A DNA stretch of 64,000 bases from CADEEN01 sp963840805 (GTDB lineage: Bacteria; Pseudomonadota; Gammaproteobacteria; Burkholderiales; Burkholderiaceae_C): assembly GCA_963840805.1 (NCBI GenBank), contig CAWJAJ010000017.1, positions 744,001-808,000 of the forward strand. The letters are read 5' to 3'. The translations under genes were made by a program, and so were the position numbers. Every line of letters begins with the position of its first letter. The first letter of the stretch is position 1. The notes below the pieces were generated by a model that did not search any database, was not told the origin of the DNA, and worked only from the letters and a program-made list of their open reading frames with translations. Shown here piece after piece: positions 56,185-64,000 of this stretch.

Positions 56185-56538
56185 TTACTTGCCGGCGCCG
56201 ACGGCCGTCTGCTTGTCGTGCTTCTGACGGTAGATGTCGCGGCTGGCGTGGTTCTGCATCTTGTGCAGGCGCTTGCGCTCCTGGGCCGTGACGCTGCCAT
56301 CGGCCTTGGCCTTGTCTTCGGCCTTGTTGACGAGGGTCTGCTCCTTTTCGAGGCGACGCGTTTCGCGCTTGGTCAGCGCACCCGAGGCAATGCCCTTGTC
56401 GATGCGCTGTTCCTGCCTGGCCTGGCGCTGGTCGATGCGCGGCGTGTTCGCGCCAGGGGCGGAAGCCGCGGTCTGTGCCGAGGCGGCCGCGCCGGCGACG
56501 GCCAATAAGGCACCGGCAATCAGGTGAAGGGTTTTCAT
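56185..56538 (-). CDS. small secreted protein with two EF-hand-like repeats
   Basis: A 117-residue protein with a signal peptide (MKTLHLIAGALLAVAGAAASA). The mature part repeats a unit: RIDKGIASGALTKRETRRLEKEQ then KAKADGSVTAQERKRLHKMQ. The shared ASG/ADG-x-(L/V)T-x-x-E-x-x-R-L pattern resembles a degenerate calcium loop and helix. It is very rich in Lys and Arg. Similar proteins occur in Burkholderiales; the function is unknown. A GGACA site is before the ATG. Confidence 0.7.
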   Translation of the reverse strand: MKTLHLIAGALLAVAGAAASAQTAASAPGANTPRIDQRQARQEQRIDKGIASGALTKRETRRLEKEQTLVNKAEDKAKADGSVTAQERKRLHKMQNHASRDIYRQKHDKQTAVGAGK

Positions 56539-56680
56539 GGTGGCGTGTCCTTTCAGGTTGATGTGGGTGTTTGCGCGAGCGCCTCACCATAACGGCACCC
56601 GACCGTGCGCAGCGCACCTGGTTGCGTTGCCAATCGGTAAAAAAAGGTGAAGTCGGCAGCGCCGGCGCGCGACTCCTACA

Positions 56681-58153
56681 ATGACTCTGATGATCACCCG
56701 GGAACCCACTCTCGAACGCCTGGCCCAGGCGCAGGCGCTGTTGCTGGAGCCGTTCGGTCTGGATGACGCCAAGCTCGCGCGGGTGCTGCAGACGATCGCT
56801 GCGCACCGCATCGACGACGCCGACATGTACTTCCAGAGCACGCGCCACGAAGGCTGGAGTCTCGAGGAAGGCATCGTCAAGAGCGGCAGCTTTTCGATCG
56901 ACCAGGGCGTTGGCGTGCGTGCGGTTGCCGGCGAGAAGACGGCCTTTGCCTACAGCGACGATATCTCCGAAGCCGCCTTGCAGGACGCCGCGCGCACGGT
57001 GCGCACGATCGCGGCGGCGGGGCAAAGCAAGCGCGTCAAGGTCGGCACCCGACCGGTGGTGGCGGGCAGCCGCATGCTGTATGCCGCCACCGATCCGATC
57101 GGCACGCTCGACAGCACGCAGAAAGTGGCGCTGCTGGAGAAAGTGGAGCGCCTGGCGCGTGCCAAGGACCCCCGCATCGTGCAGGTGATGGCCGGCCTCG
57201 CCGCCGAGTACGACGTGGTGCTCGTCGCCCGCGCCGATGGCACCCGCGCTGCCGACGTGCGGCCGCTGGTGCGGCTGTCGGTGACCGTGATCGCGGAGCA
57301 GAACGGGCGACGCGAAGTCGGCAGCGGCGGTGGCGGCGGGCGCTTCGGCCTGGGCTTCTTCCAGGACGCGGTGATCGGCAGCTATGTCGACCAGGCCGTC
57401 AACGCCGCGCTGACCAACCTCGAAGGGCGCGCAGCGCCGGCCGGCGCGATGACCGTCGTACTCGGCCCCGGCTGGCCCGGCGTGCTGCTGCACGAAGCGA
57501 TCGGCCATGGCCTCGAAGGCGACTTCAACCGCAAGGGCTCGTCTGCTTTCAGCGGCCGCATCGGCCAACGCGTCGCCGCCAAGGGCGTGACCGTGCTCGA
57601 CGACGGCACTCTGCCCGACCGACGCGGCAGCCTGAATGTCGACGACGAGGGCCACGCGACCCAGCGCACGGTGCTGATCGAAGACGGCATCCTCAAGGGT
57701 TACATCCAGGACACGCTGAACGCGCGCCTGATGGGCGTGAAACCCACCGGCAATGGCCGCCGCGAGAGTTACGCCCACCTGCCGATGCCGCGCATGACCA
57801 ACACCTACATGCTGGCCGGCAACCGCAGTCGCGACGAAATCGTGGCGAGCCTGAAGCGCGGCCTGTACGCCACCAACTTCGGTGGCGGCCAAGTCGACAT
57901 CACCAGCGGCAAGTTCGTGTTCTCGGCCAGCGAGGCGTTCTGGGTCGAGAACGGCAAGATCCAGTACCCGGTGAGGGGCGCCACGCTGATCGGCAGTGGC
58001 CCCGACTGCCTGACGCGTGTGTCGATGATCGGCAACGACCTCGAACTCGACCCTGGCATCGGCAGCTGCGGCAAGGAAGGCCAGAGCGTACCCGTCGGCG
58101 TCGGCCAGCCCACGCTGCGCATCGATGGCCTGACGGTGGGCGGCACGGCCTGA
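56681..58153 (+). CDS. tldD: metalloprotease TldD
   Basis: A 490-residue subunit of the TldD/TldE heterodimer that degrades unfolded peptides and processes some peptide antibiotics. The zinc motif HEAIGHGLEGDFNRKGSSAF lies at about residue 270; GVGVRAVAGEKTAFAYSDDI at ~75 and NARLMGVKPTGNGRRESY at ~345 are also typical. TldE is not in the window. An ATG three codons later is also possible. It is followed by a GC-palindrome element and then the aroG leader. Confidence 0.93.
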   Translation: MTLMITREPTLERLAQAQALLLEPFGLDDAKLARVLQTIAAHRIDDADMYFQSTRHEGWSLEEGIVKSGSFSIDQGVGVRAVAGEKTAFAYSDDISEAALQDAARTVRTIAAAGQSKRVKVGTRPVVAGSRMLYAATDPIGTLDSTQKVALLEKVERLARAKDPRIVQVMAGLAAEYDVVLVARADGTRAADVRPLVRLSVTVIAEQNGRREVGSGGGGGRFGLGFFQDAVIGSYVDQAVNAALTNLEGRAAPAGAMTVVLGPGWPGVLLHEAIGHGLEGDFNRKGSSAFSGRIGQRVAAKGVTVLDDGTLPDRRGSLNVDDEGHATQRTVLIEDGILKGYIQDTLNARLMGVKPTGNGRRESYAHLPMPRMTNTYMLAGNRSRDEIVASLKRGLYATNFGGGQVDITSGKFVFSASEAFWVENGKIQYPVRGATLIGSGPDCLTRVSMIGNDLELDPGIGSCGKEGQSVPVGVGQPTLRIDGLTVGGTA

Positions 58154-58159
58154 ACTGAA

Positions 58160-58260
58160 CCACCCCCGAAGCGACCTCCGGTCGCCTCCCCCTCGAGGGG
58201 GCGCCGCCGGCGGACCGACAAAGCCGGATCCGCGGCGGTCGCTTGGCAGCCACCCGCACG
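58160..58260. repeat. GC-rich palindromic element after tldD
   Basis: Contains GCGACCTCCGGTCGC (6-bp arms), CCCCCTCGAGGGGG (perfect palindrome) and CCGGATCCGCGG. It has the same make-up as the elements after dps, pilT and pilU. It probably ends or shields the tldD transcript before the aroG promoter. Confidence 0.55.
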
Positions 58261-58278
58261 GGCCCGAGGTGATGCCCG

Positions 58279-58287
58279 TGCTACATT
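58279..58287 (+). promoter_or_regulatory. possible extended -10 promoter of the aroG leader
   Basis: TG-C-TACATT fits an extended -10 element (TGnTATAAT with two mismatches). No good -35 is seen, which extended -10 promoters tolerate. It would start transcription at about 58294-58295, at or next to the leader ATG, which has no ribosome site of its own. Confidence 0.4.
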
Positions 58288-58294
58288 GCGAACC

Positions 58295-58372
58295 ATGCGT
58301 TGTTCCGCCTCCTTTTACTTTGGCTACTTTTGGTTCTCGCCCCACCCGGTGGCTCGAGAGGCAAGCGCCTAA
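58295..58372 (+). CDS. aromatic leader peptide of the DAHP synthase gene
   Basis: A 25-codon reading frame with codons 7-14 reading F-Y-F-G-Y-F-W-F: seven of eight are phenylalanine, tyrosine or tryptophan. It ends at TAA 27 nt before a terminator hairpin and 93 nt before aroG. Aromatic codons are otherwise sparse in this genome, so this run is not random. It has the form of attenuator leader peptides such as those of pheA and trp operons: ribosome stalling when charged tRNA for Phe, Tyr or Trp is scarce would spare aroG transcription. No Shine-Dalgarno is clear; it may be translated leaderless. Confidence 0.8.
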   Translation: MRCSASFYFGYFWFSPHPVAREASA

Positions 58373-58399
58373 GCGAAACAAGCGCAACGCACTCAACAG

Positions 58400-58427
58400 A
58401 CCGCCGGTAGCCCCGGCGGTTTTTTTT
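58400..58427 (+). terminator. intrinsic terminator (attenuator) in front of aroG
   Basis: ACCGCCGG (58400-58407), loop TAGCC, CCGGCGGT (58413-58420), with eight T residues at 58420-58427: a perfect 8-bp stem and a U tract, the best intrinsic terminator in the window. It lies between the aromatic leader peptide and aroG. CCGGTGG (58346-58352), inside the leader frame, can pair with CCGCCGG (58401-58407) over seven bases (one G-U), a possible antiterminator. Confidence 0.85.
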
Positions 58428-58465
58428 CGCCTCGACACATCCCGCCGCTCGACAGGAGAAACCGC

Positions 58466-59614
58466 ATGAGTCCCAAACAGCAAGGCCACGGCAGCAGCAG
58501 CAGCAGCAGCGACAGCGGCCACGGCTATGCGCTCAGCGAGAAGACCAGCCAGACCGACGACCAGCGCATCAAGGACGTGACGCCGCTGCCACCGCCCGAG
58601 CACCTGATCCGTTTCTTTCCGATTGCCGGCACGCCGATCGAGACGCTGATCGGCAGTACGCGCGACGCCATCCGCCGCATCCTCAACGGCCAGGACGACC
58701 GCCTGCTGGTGGTGATGGGGCCGTGCTCGATCCACGACCCGATGGCGGCACTGGAGTACGCCCGCAAGCTGAAGGCCGAACGCGCGCGCCACGCCGACAC
58801 GCTGGAAGTGGTGATGCGGGTGTATTTCGAGAAACCGCGCACGACGGTCGGCTGGAAGGGCCTGATCAACGACCCCTACCTCGACGAGACCTACCGCATC
58901 CACGAAGGCCTGCGCATCGCGCGCCAGCTGCTGGTGGACATCAACCGGATGGGTGTGCCGGCGGCGAGCGAATTCCTCGACGTGATCAGCCCGCAGTACA
59001 TCGGCGACCTGATCGCCTGGGGCGCGATCGGCGCGCGGACCACCGAAAGCCAGGTTCACCGCGAGCTGGCCTCGGGCCTGTCGGCGCCGGTGGGCTTCAA
59101 GAACGGCACCGACGGCAACCTGAAGATCGCGATCGACGCGATCCAGGCCGCGTCCAAGCCGCATCACTTCCTGTCAGTACACAAGAACGGGCAGGTCGCG
59201 ATCGTCGAGACGCGCGGAAACCGCGACTGCCATGTGATCCTGCGCGGCGGCAAGGTGCCCAACTACGACGCCGCGAGCGTCGCCGCGGCGTGCCAGGAGA
59301 TCGAAGCCGCCAAGCTGCCGTGCCGCCTGATGGTCGATTTCAGCCACGCCAATTCGAGCAAGCAGTATGCGAAGCAGGTCGCGGTCGCGCGCGACGTCGC
59401 CGCGCAACTGGCGGCCGGTACGCGCTGCATCTTCGGCGTGATGGTCGAGAGCCACCTGGTCGCCGGCGCACAGAAGTTCAGCGCCGGCAAGGACGACCCG
59501 GCCGCGCTCACCTATGGCCAGAGCATCACCGACGGTTGCATCGGCTGGGAGCAGTCGATCGAGGTGCTGGACGTGCTCGGCAATGCCGTCAAGGCACGGC
59601 GCAAGATGGCGTAG
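58466..59614 (+). CDS. aroG: 3-deoxy-7-phosphoheptulonate (DAHP) synthase, class I
   Basis: A 382-residue enzyme joining phosphoenolpyruvate and erythrose-4-phosphate, the first step of aromatic amino-acid synthesis. Active-site blocks: LLVVMGPCSIHDPMAALEYA (metal Cys), MRVYFEKPRTTVGWKGLINDP, GARTTESQVHRELASGLS, GFKNGTDG, CRLMVDFSHANSSKQ and GQSITDGCIGWEQ. A 20-residue N-terminal addition has a serine run coded by repeated AGC. Residues forming the feedback site cannot be assigned here. AGGAGA lies 6 nt before the ATG. The leader peptide and terminator upstream imply attenuation. Confidence 0.95.
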   Translation: MSPKQQGHGSSSSSSDSGHGYALSEKTSQTDDQRIKDVTPLPPPEHLIRFFPIAGTPIETLIGSTRDAIRRILNGQDDRLLVVMGPCSIHDPMAALEYARKLKAERARHADTLEVVMRVYFEKPRTTVGWKGLINDPYLDETYRIHEGLRIARQLLVDINRMGVPAASEFLDVISPQYIGDLIAWGAIGARTTESQVHRELASGLSAPVGFKNGTDGNLKIAIDAIQAASKPHHFLSVHKNGQVAIVETRGNRDCHVILRGGKVPNYDAASVAAACQEIEAAKLPCRLMVDFSHANSSKQYAKQVAVARDVAAQLAAGTRCIFGVMVESHLVAGAQKFSAGKDDPAALTYGQSITDGCIGWEQSIEVLDVLGNAVKARRKMA

Positions 59615-59650
59615 CCGCGCGCGGCCCCTCGCACGGGCCCGAGCCGCGCC

Positions 59651-60238
59651 TCAGTGCGGCTCGTCGCCCTGCGCCTGCGCGAGGCGTTCGCTCTTCCAGT
59701 ACACGTCGTCGCCGCCGAGGCCGTCGAGGTTGGCGCGGTTGAGCACGCGCGCCAGCACGAAAAGCAGATCGGACAGGCGGTTGAGGTACTGCCGTGGCGC
59801 GGCGTTGACCTTCTCGTGCGCAGCCAGCGCCACCACCGCGCGCTCGGCGCGGCGGGCGACCGTACGGCTGACGTGGGCCAGCGCGGCGCTGCGCGTGCCG
59901 GCGGGCAGGATGAACTCGGCCAATCGCGGCAGCGTCGCGTTGTAGTGCGCCAACGCTTCATCGAGCCGCAGCACCGCGCCGGACTTCAGCAATTCGAAGC
60001 CCGGGATCGACAACTCGCCGCCGAGATTGAACAGCTCGTGCTGGATCACGCCCAGCAACGCGCGAACGTCGTCGGGCAGCGGTTCGGCGAGCAGTACGCC
60101 CAGGCCCGAGTTCAGTTCGTCGACATCGCCCATGGCCTGCACCCGCAGCGCGTCCTTGGGAACACGCGTGCCGTCGCCCAGCCCGGTGGTACCGTCGTCA
60201 CCGGTGCGAGTGGCAATCTGGGTGAGTCGCTGTCCCAT
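59651..60238 (-). CDS. PduO-type cob(I)alamin adenosyltransferase
   Basis: A 195-residue trimeric enzyme that adenosylates cobalamin with ATP. ATP site TRTGDDGTTGLGDGTRVPKD at the N-terminus, then VDELNSGLGVLLA, QHELFNLGGELS and LPAGTRSAALAHVSRTVARRAERAVV with the key Arg and Glu, and YLNRLSDLLFVLAR at the end. Length is typical. It converges on aroG and diverges from the 101-residue gene at 60337. Confidence 0.94.
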   Translation of the reverse strand: MGQRLTQIATRTGDDGTTGLGDGTRVPKDALRVQAMGDVDELNSGLGVLLAEPLPDDVRALLGVIQHELFNLGGELSIPGFELLKSGAVLRLDEALAHYNATLPRLAEFILPAGTRSAALAHVSRTVARRAERAVVALAAHEKVNAAPRQYLNRLSDLLFVLARVLNRANLDGLGGDDVYWKSERLAQAQGDEPH

Positions 60239-60336
60239 CGTGACCGCGATTGTGCAGGACGGGCCGACAAGACCATAGCCGCCGGCCTGGCCGCCTGCTA
60301 GCCTTCCAACCTTGCCATCGTATTCATGGAGGGCCC

Positions 60337-60642
60337 ATGCGCCATCAAGTGACCATCGTGTTGCCGGGCGGTGAAGAAGTCGCGCTGCGCGTTGCCGACG
60401 CGCTGACCGTCGAGGCAGCCCGGGTGTGGCTCGACCAGGAGTTCACGCGCCTGAATTGCGAGCCTGCACGGCCGACCGGCAAGGTCTTGCTGGCCGACAA
60501 GTTGCTGGCCATCGCCGAGGCGTCCGGCGCCGAGGGCTTTGCCGACGCGGCCTGGGCGGCCAGCTATGCGCGCGCCGCCGCCGGTGCGCTGGACCGGCCC
60601 TTGATCCGCGTCGACGTCGAAGCAGCCACCATCGGCTCCTGA
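60337..60642 (+). CDS. conserved hypothetical protein, 101 residues
   Basis: A small soluble protein starting MRHQVTIVLPGGEEVALRVADALTVEAARVWLD: a beta hairpin, then helices (ADKLLAIAEASGAEGFADAAWAASYARAAAGAL) and a last strand (LIRVDVEAATIG). No known domain is recognised. AGGGCC is near the ATG. Its position next to the D-lactate-type dehydrogenase gene is not informative. Confidence 0.65.
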   Translation: MRHQVTIVLPGGEEVALRVADALTVEAARVWLDQEFTRLNCEPARPTGKVLLADKLLAIAEASGAEGFADAAWAASYARAAAGALDRPLIRVDVEAATIGS

Positions 60643-60716
60643 GGGGAACCCTGGCGGGTGGCGGCGCGGCAGCCGTCGAGTGCCTAGAATCGGCCCGGCC
60701 GCTGCTTTGGAGCACG

Positions 60717-62135
60717 ATGATGAATGCACCTCATGATCTGCCAATGCGCCCGGGCCTGCGCCCCGTGCCCGCCGCGATGCTCGGCGCCTTGCGCACCACG
60801 TTCGGCGAGCGCTGCTCCACGGCCGCCGCGGTGCGCGAGCAGCACGGCCGCGACGAGTCGACCTACCCGGTCACGCCGCCGGAGGTGGTGGTGTTCTGCG
60901 AGAGCACCGAGGACGTGTGCGCGGTGGTCGCACTGGCTGCCGCGCACGCGGTGCCCGTGATTCCTTTCGGCATCGGCTCATCGCTGGAGGGCCATCTGCT
61001 CGCGGTGCAGGGCGGCGTTTCAGTCGACTTGTCGCGCATGAATCGCATCGTCGTCGTCAATGCGGAGGATCTGACCGTCACCGTCCAGGCCGGCGTGACG
61101 CGTGAGCAGTTGAACCGCGAGATCAAGGACACCGGCCTGTTCTTCCCGATCGACCCCGGCGCCAACGCCACCATCGGCGGCATGGCCGCCACCCGGGCCA
61201 GCGGCACCAATGCCGTGCGCTACGGCACGATGCGCGAGAACGTGCTCGGCCTGACGGTGGTCACCGCATCCGGCGAGACCATCCGCACCGGCACGCGGGC
61301 CAAGAAGTCGAGCGCGGGCTACGACCTGACGCGGCTGTTCGTCGGCAGCGAGGGCACGCTGGGCGTGATGACCGAGGTCACGCTCAAGCTCTATCCGCTG
61401 CCCGAGGCAGTGAGCGCGGCGATCTGCCACTTCCCGAGCATCGATGCGGCCGTGCGCACGACGATCCAGGTCATCCAGCTGGGCGTGCCGATCGCCCGCT
61501 GCGAACTGCTCGACGCCCATGCGATCCGCGGCGTCAACCGCCATTCGCACCTGACGCTGCGGGAGGCGCCGATGCTGCTGATGGAGTTCCACGGCAGCCC
61601 GGCGGGCGTACAGGAGCAGGCGCAGACGGTGCAGTCGATCGCCAGCGAATTCGGCGGCGAGGCGTTCGAATGGGCCAGCACGCCGGAGGCGCGCACGCGG
61701 CTATGGACGGCCCGCCACCAGGCCTACTTCGCATCGCTGCAGATGCGTCCCGGTTGCCGCTCGCTGTCCACCGACACCTGCGTGCCCATCTCGCGCCTGG
61801 CCGAAAGCATCAATGAGTCGGTGGTCGAGGCCGAGGCCGCCGGGCTGCCCTACTGGGTGGTCGGCCACGTCGGTGATGGCAACTTCCACCTGAGCTATCT
61901 GCTCGACCCGAACGACCCGGTCGAGATGGCCACGGCCGAGCGACTCAGTGAGCGGATGGTGCAGCGCGCGATTCGGCTGGGCGGCACCTGCACCGGCGAG
62001 CACGGCATCGGCCTGCACAAGATCGGCTATCTCGTCGACGAGGCCGGCACCGGGGCCATTGAAGTGATGAAAGCCGTCAAGCGTGCGCTCGACCCGAAGA
62101 ACATCATGAACCCGGGCAAGGTCCTCGCGCTCTGA
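60717..62135 (+). CDS. dld: FAD-linked D-lactate/glycolate dehydrogenase-type oxidase
   Basis: A 472-residue flavoenzyme. FAD-binding (PCMH) part: VVALAAAHAVPVIPFGIGSSLEGH, DLSRMNRIVVVNAEDLTVTVQAG, FFPIDPGANATIGGMAATRASGTNAVRYGTM. C-terminal substrate domain: VVGHVGDGNFHLSYLLDP and GGTCTGEHGIGLHKIGYL with metal ligands. It resembles cytochrome-linked D-lactate dehydrogenases and GlcD; the substrate is not fixed. Two ATGs are adjacent; GGAGC is just before them. It converges on spoVR. Confidence 0.88.
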   Translation: MMNAPHDLPMRPGLRPVPAAMLGALRTTFGERCSTAAAVREQHGRDESTYPVTPPEVVVFCESTEDVCAVVALAAAHAVPVIPFGIGSSLEGHLLAVQGGVSVDLSRMNRIVVVNAEDLTVTVQAGVTREQLNREIKDTGLFFPIDPGANATIGGMAATRASGTNAVRYGTMRENVLGLTVVTASGETIRTGTRAKKSSAGYDLTRLFVGSEGTLGVMTEVTLKLYPLPEAVSAAICHFPSIDAAVRTTIQVIQLGVPIARCELLDAHAIRGVNRHSHLTLREAPMLLMEFHGSPAGVQEQAQTVQSIASEFGGEAFEWASTPEARTRLWTARHQAYFASLQMRPGCRSLSTDTCVPISRLAESINESVVEAEAAGLPYWVVGHVGDGNFHLSYLLDPNDPVEMATAERLSERMVQRAIRLGGTCTGEHGIGLHKIGYLVDEAGTGAIEVMKAVKRALDPKNIMNPGKVLAL

Positions 62136-62147
62136 GCGCTGGCGGCG

Positions 62148-63699
62148 TCAGCCGTTCGGGTCGATCGCCCAGCGCTGCGTTACGTCACCGTCGGCGTCGA
62201 CGCTTTCCAGGTGGACCGGGAAGCCCCACAGCCGTGCCACATGCTTCAGCACCTCCTGCGCGGTATCGGCCAGCGGGCGGTCGTTGTGCTGGGTGTGGCG
62301 CAGCGTCAGCGCGCGGTCGCCGCGCAAGTTGACGTTCCAGACCTGGATGTTCGGCTCGCGCGAGCCGAGGTCGTACTGGTGGGCCAGCGCCTCGCGCACG
62401 CGGCGGTAGCCGGCGTCGTCGTGGATCGCGCTGACCTCGAGTTCGTCGTCATCTTCATCGTCGACGATCGCGAACAGGCGCAACTCGCGCATCAGCTTGG
62501 GGCTGAGGTACTGGCCGACGAAGCTTTCATCCTTGAAGTTGTGCATCGCGTGGTGCAGCGCCGGCAGCCAGGGCGTGCCGGCGATGCCTGGGAACCAGGC
62601 CCGGTCCTCGTCGGTCGGCGTCTCGCAGATGCGCTTGATGTCGGTATACATCGCAAAGCCCAGCGCATAGGGGTTGATGCCGCTGTAGCCCCGTTCTCCG
62701 ACGCGTGGCTGGTGGATCACGTTGGTGTGCGACTTCAGCCATTCGATCATCACGCCGTCGGTCAGGTAGCCGTCGTCGTACAGGGTGTTGAGCAGCTTGT
62801 GGTGCCAGAACGTGGCCCAGCCCTCGTTCATCACCTGCGTCTGGCGCTGCGGGTAGAAGTACTGCGCGACCTTGCGCACGATGCGCACCACCTCGCGCTG
62901 CCACGGTTCCAGCAGCGGCGCGTTCTTCTCGACGAAGTAGAGGATGTTCTCCTGCGGCTCCTCGGGGAAGCGCTTGGCCTCGGGCGTGCCGCCGTCCTTC
63001 TCGGCGCGCCGCGGCAACGTGCGCCAGAGGTCGTTGACTTGCTGCTGTGCGTGGTGCTCGCGGTCCTTGCGCTCGGCAAGTTCCTGCGCCAGCGTCTTGC
63101 GGCTGGGCCGGCGATAGCGGTCGACACCGTGGTTGGCCAGCGCGTGGCATGAGTCGAGCAGCGACTCCACCGCTTCCAGGCCGTGGCGCTCCTCGCATTC
63201 GGCGATGTAGTTCCGGGCGTAGACCAGGTAGTCGATGATCGACGACGCGTCGGTCCACATGCGAAACAGGTAATTGCCCTTGAAGAAGCTGTTGTGGCCG
63301 TAGGCGGCATGGGCGATCACCAGCGCCTGCATCGCCATCGTGTTCTCCTCCATCAGGTAGCTGATGCAGGGATTGCTGTTGATGACGATCTCGTAGGCCA
63401 GGCCCATCGTGCCGCGCTTGTAGTTCTTCTCGGTGGCGATGAACTCCTTGCCGTAGCTCCAGTGGCGGTAGTTCACCGGCATGCCGACGCTGGCGTAGGC
63501 GTCCATCATCTGTTCGGCGGTGATGATCTCGAGCTGGTTCGGGTAGGTGTCCAGGCCGAAGCGCGCCGCGGTTTCGCGGATCACGCGGTGGTAGGCCTCG
63601 ATCAGGTCGAATGTCCAGTCGCTCGGCCCCGGCAGCCGCTCGGCCGGCCGCGGGCCGGCGGGCAGCGGCTCGTGCAGCGCCCTTGTGTCTTCTCTTCAT
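62148..63699 (-). pseudogene. spoVR: SpoVR family protein, single-base frameshift near the N-terminus
   Basis: The main part is intact: VIRETAARFGLDTYPNQLEIITAEQMMDAY, HWSYGKEFIATEKNYKRG, EIVINSNPCISYLMEENT, AYGHNSFFKGNYLF, MNEGWATFWHHKLLN and GFPVHLESVD. The N-terminal EPLPAG.., PSDWTFDLIEAYHR is in the same frame but has no start; the ATG (MKRRHKGA), which overlaps the yeaH stop as ATGA, is one frame away. One extra base near 63675-63682 explains it, giving 516 residues. SpoVR, PrkA and YeaH form a conserved stress/starvation operon in proteobacteria; its biochemical role is unknown. Confidence 0.87.
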
Positions 63700-64000
63700 G
63701 CCGCGCGAGGCTCGACGCCTTCCTTCTTGAACAGGTCGCGGAACACCGGATAGATCTGGTCAGCCGCAATCGCCTTGCGCATCGCGAACTGCGGCGCCAC
63801 CCCAACCAGCTGCGCATACTCCTGCCAAAGGTTCTGCTCCTCCTCGGCCACCTGCACATAGGCAAAGTAGCGCGTCAGCGGCAGGATCTTGTCGGCCAGC
63901 AACTCGCGGCAACGGCCGCTGTCGTGGTGCCAGTTGTCGCCGTCGCTGGCCTGCGCGCCGTAGATGTTCCACTCGCTCGGGCTGTAGCGCGCGCGGATGA
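63696..64000 (-). CDS. yeaH: YeaH/YhbH (DUF444) family protein, C-terminal part, runs off the window
   Basis: The last 101 residues are visible: RARYSPSEWNIYGAQASDGDNWHHDSGRCRELLADKILPLTRYFAYVQVAEEE and FRDLFKKEGVEPRAA at the end. This is the C-terminal half of the von-Willebrand-A-like YeaH family, which partners PrkA kinase and SpoVR. Its TGA overlaps the spoVR ATG. The start lies beyond base 64000. Confidence 0.86.
   Translation of the reverse strand, partial: IRARYSPSEWNIYGAQASDGDNWHHDSGRCRELLADKILPLTRYFAYVQVAEEEQNLWQEYAQLVGVAPQFAMRKAIAADQIYPVFRDLFKKEGVEPRAA

Noticed and set aside
58269..58469. 66-codon frame overlapping the aromatic leader peptide
   Set aside because: It reads a different frame through the terminator stem and T run, giving APAVFFRL-type filler, and ends inside the aroG start; it has no family or ribosome site.
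56114..59167. 1017-codon open frame on the - strand across tldD and aroG
   Set aside because: It is the antisense shadow of two enzymes with clear active sites and has no recognisable domain.

Overview
This window is a high-GC chromosomal segment from a betaproteobacterium. Closest relatives of the protein set, the OxyR-KatG-Dps block, the Bug-type solute-binding protein and the GC-palindrome repeats between genes all point to Burkholderiales, probably the Rubrivivax/Leptothrix/Ideonella side of the order. That placement is an inference from gene content; no rRNA gene is present to confirm it. No tRNA, rRNA, CRISPR array, insertion sequence or prophage gene was recognised.

Layout. 1-18 kb is core metabolism and translation support: a TPR protein, methylmalonate-semialdehyde dehydrogenase, two UPF0149 proteins, a fasciclin protein facing a TetR regulator, UspA, a phosphoesterase, GTP-dependent PEP carboxykinase, a MOSC/GDSL pair, RlmJ, a CPBP protease, the queuosine genes tgt and queA, and recG. 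18-26 kb is an accessory block: a MerR-type regulator with a diagnostic long-spacer promoter, two DUF2938 membrane proteins, a flavodoxin-fold protein, DUF2798, a broken di-haem peroxidase, a YtkA/FixH-like lipoprotein, a LytS/LytTR two-component pair, a Cys-rich metallothionein and DUF3703. Metal or redox stress is the common theme. 26-34 kb is a sugar-acid catabolic cluster resembling L-fucose oxidation: FucU mutarotase, FadR-type GntR, KDG/KDF-type aldolase, a three-part TRAP transporter and a PfkB kinase on one strand, and a divergent aldose dehydrogenase and lactonase. 34-38 kb is the peroxide defence unit oxyR-katG-dps. 38-50 kb holds hlyIII, prfC, ubiA, proC, a glutamate dehydrogenase, a Bug protein, putA with a divergent Lrp regulator, and yggS. 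50-56 kb holds pilT-pilU, a beta-hydroxyacid dehydrogenase, a BON lipoprotein (DolP-like), a SIS protein, yraN and rsmI. 56-64 kb holds tldD, aroG (DAHP synthase), a PduO-type adenosyltransferase, an FAD-linked D-lactate-type dehydrogenase, spoVR and the end of yeaH.

Most notable observation: directly upstream of the DAHP synthase gene lies a 25-codon reading frame with the run FYFGYFWF, followed 27 nt after its stop by a perfect 8-bp GC stem with eight T residues, and a possible competing stem. This has the form of a ribosome-mediated transcription attenuator sensing aromatic aminoacyl-tRNA, with the leader ORF possibly leaderless.

Sequence quality: several conserved genes (queA, the LytS/LytTR pair, the aldolase, metallothionein, lipoprotein, spoVR) are split by single-base indels, mostly one extra G/C on a GC-rich stretch, while flanking residues remain conserved. 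Most look like residual sequencing indels; the peroxidase gene has so many that real decay is also possible. These genes are entered as pseudogenes with the frameshift placed as closely as can be read.
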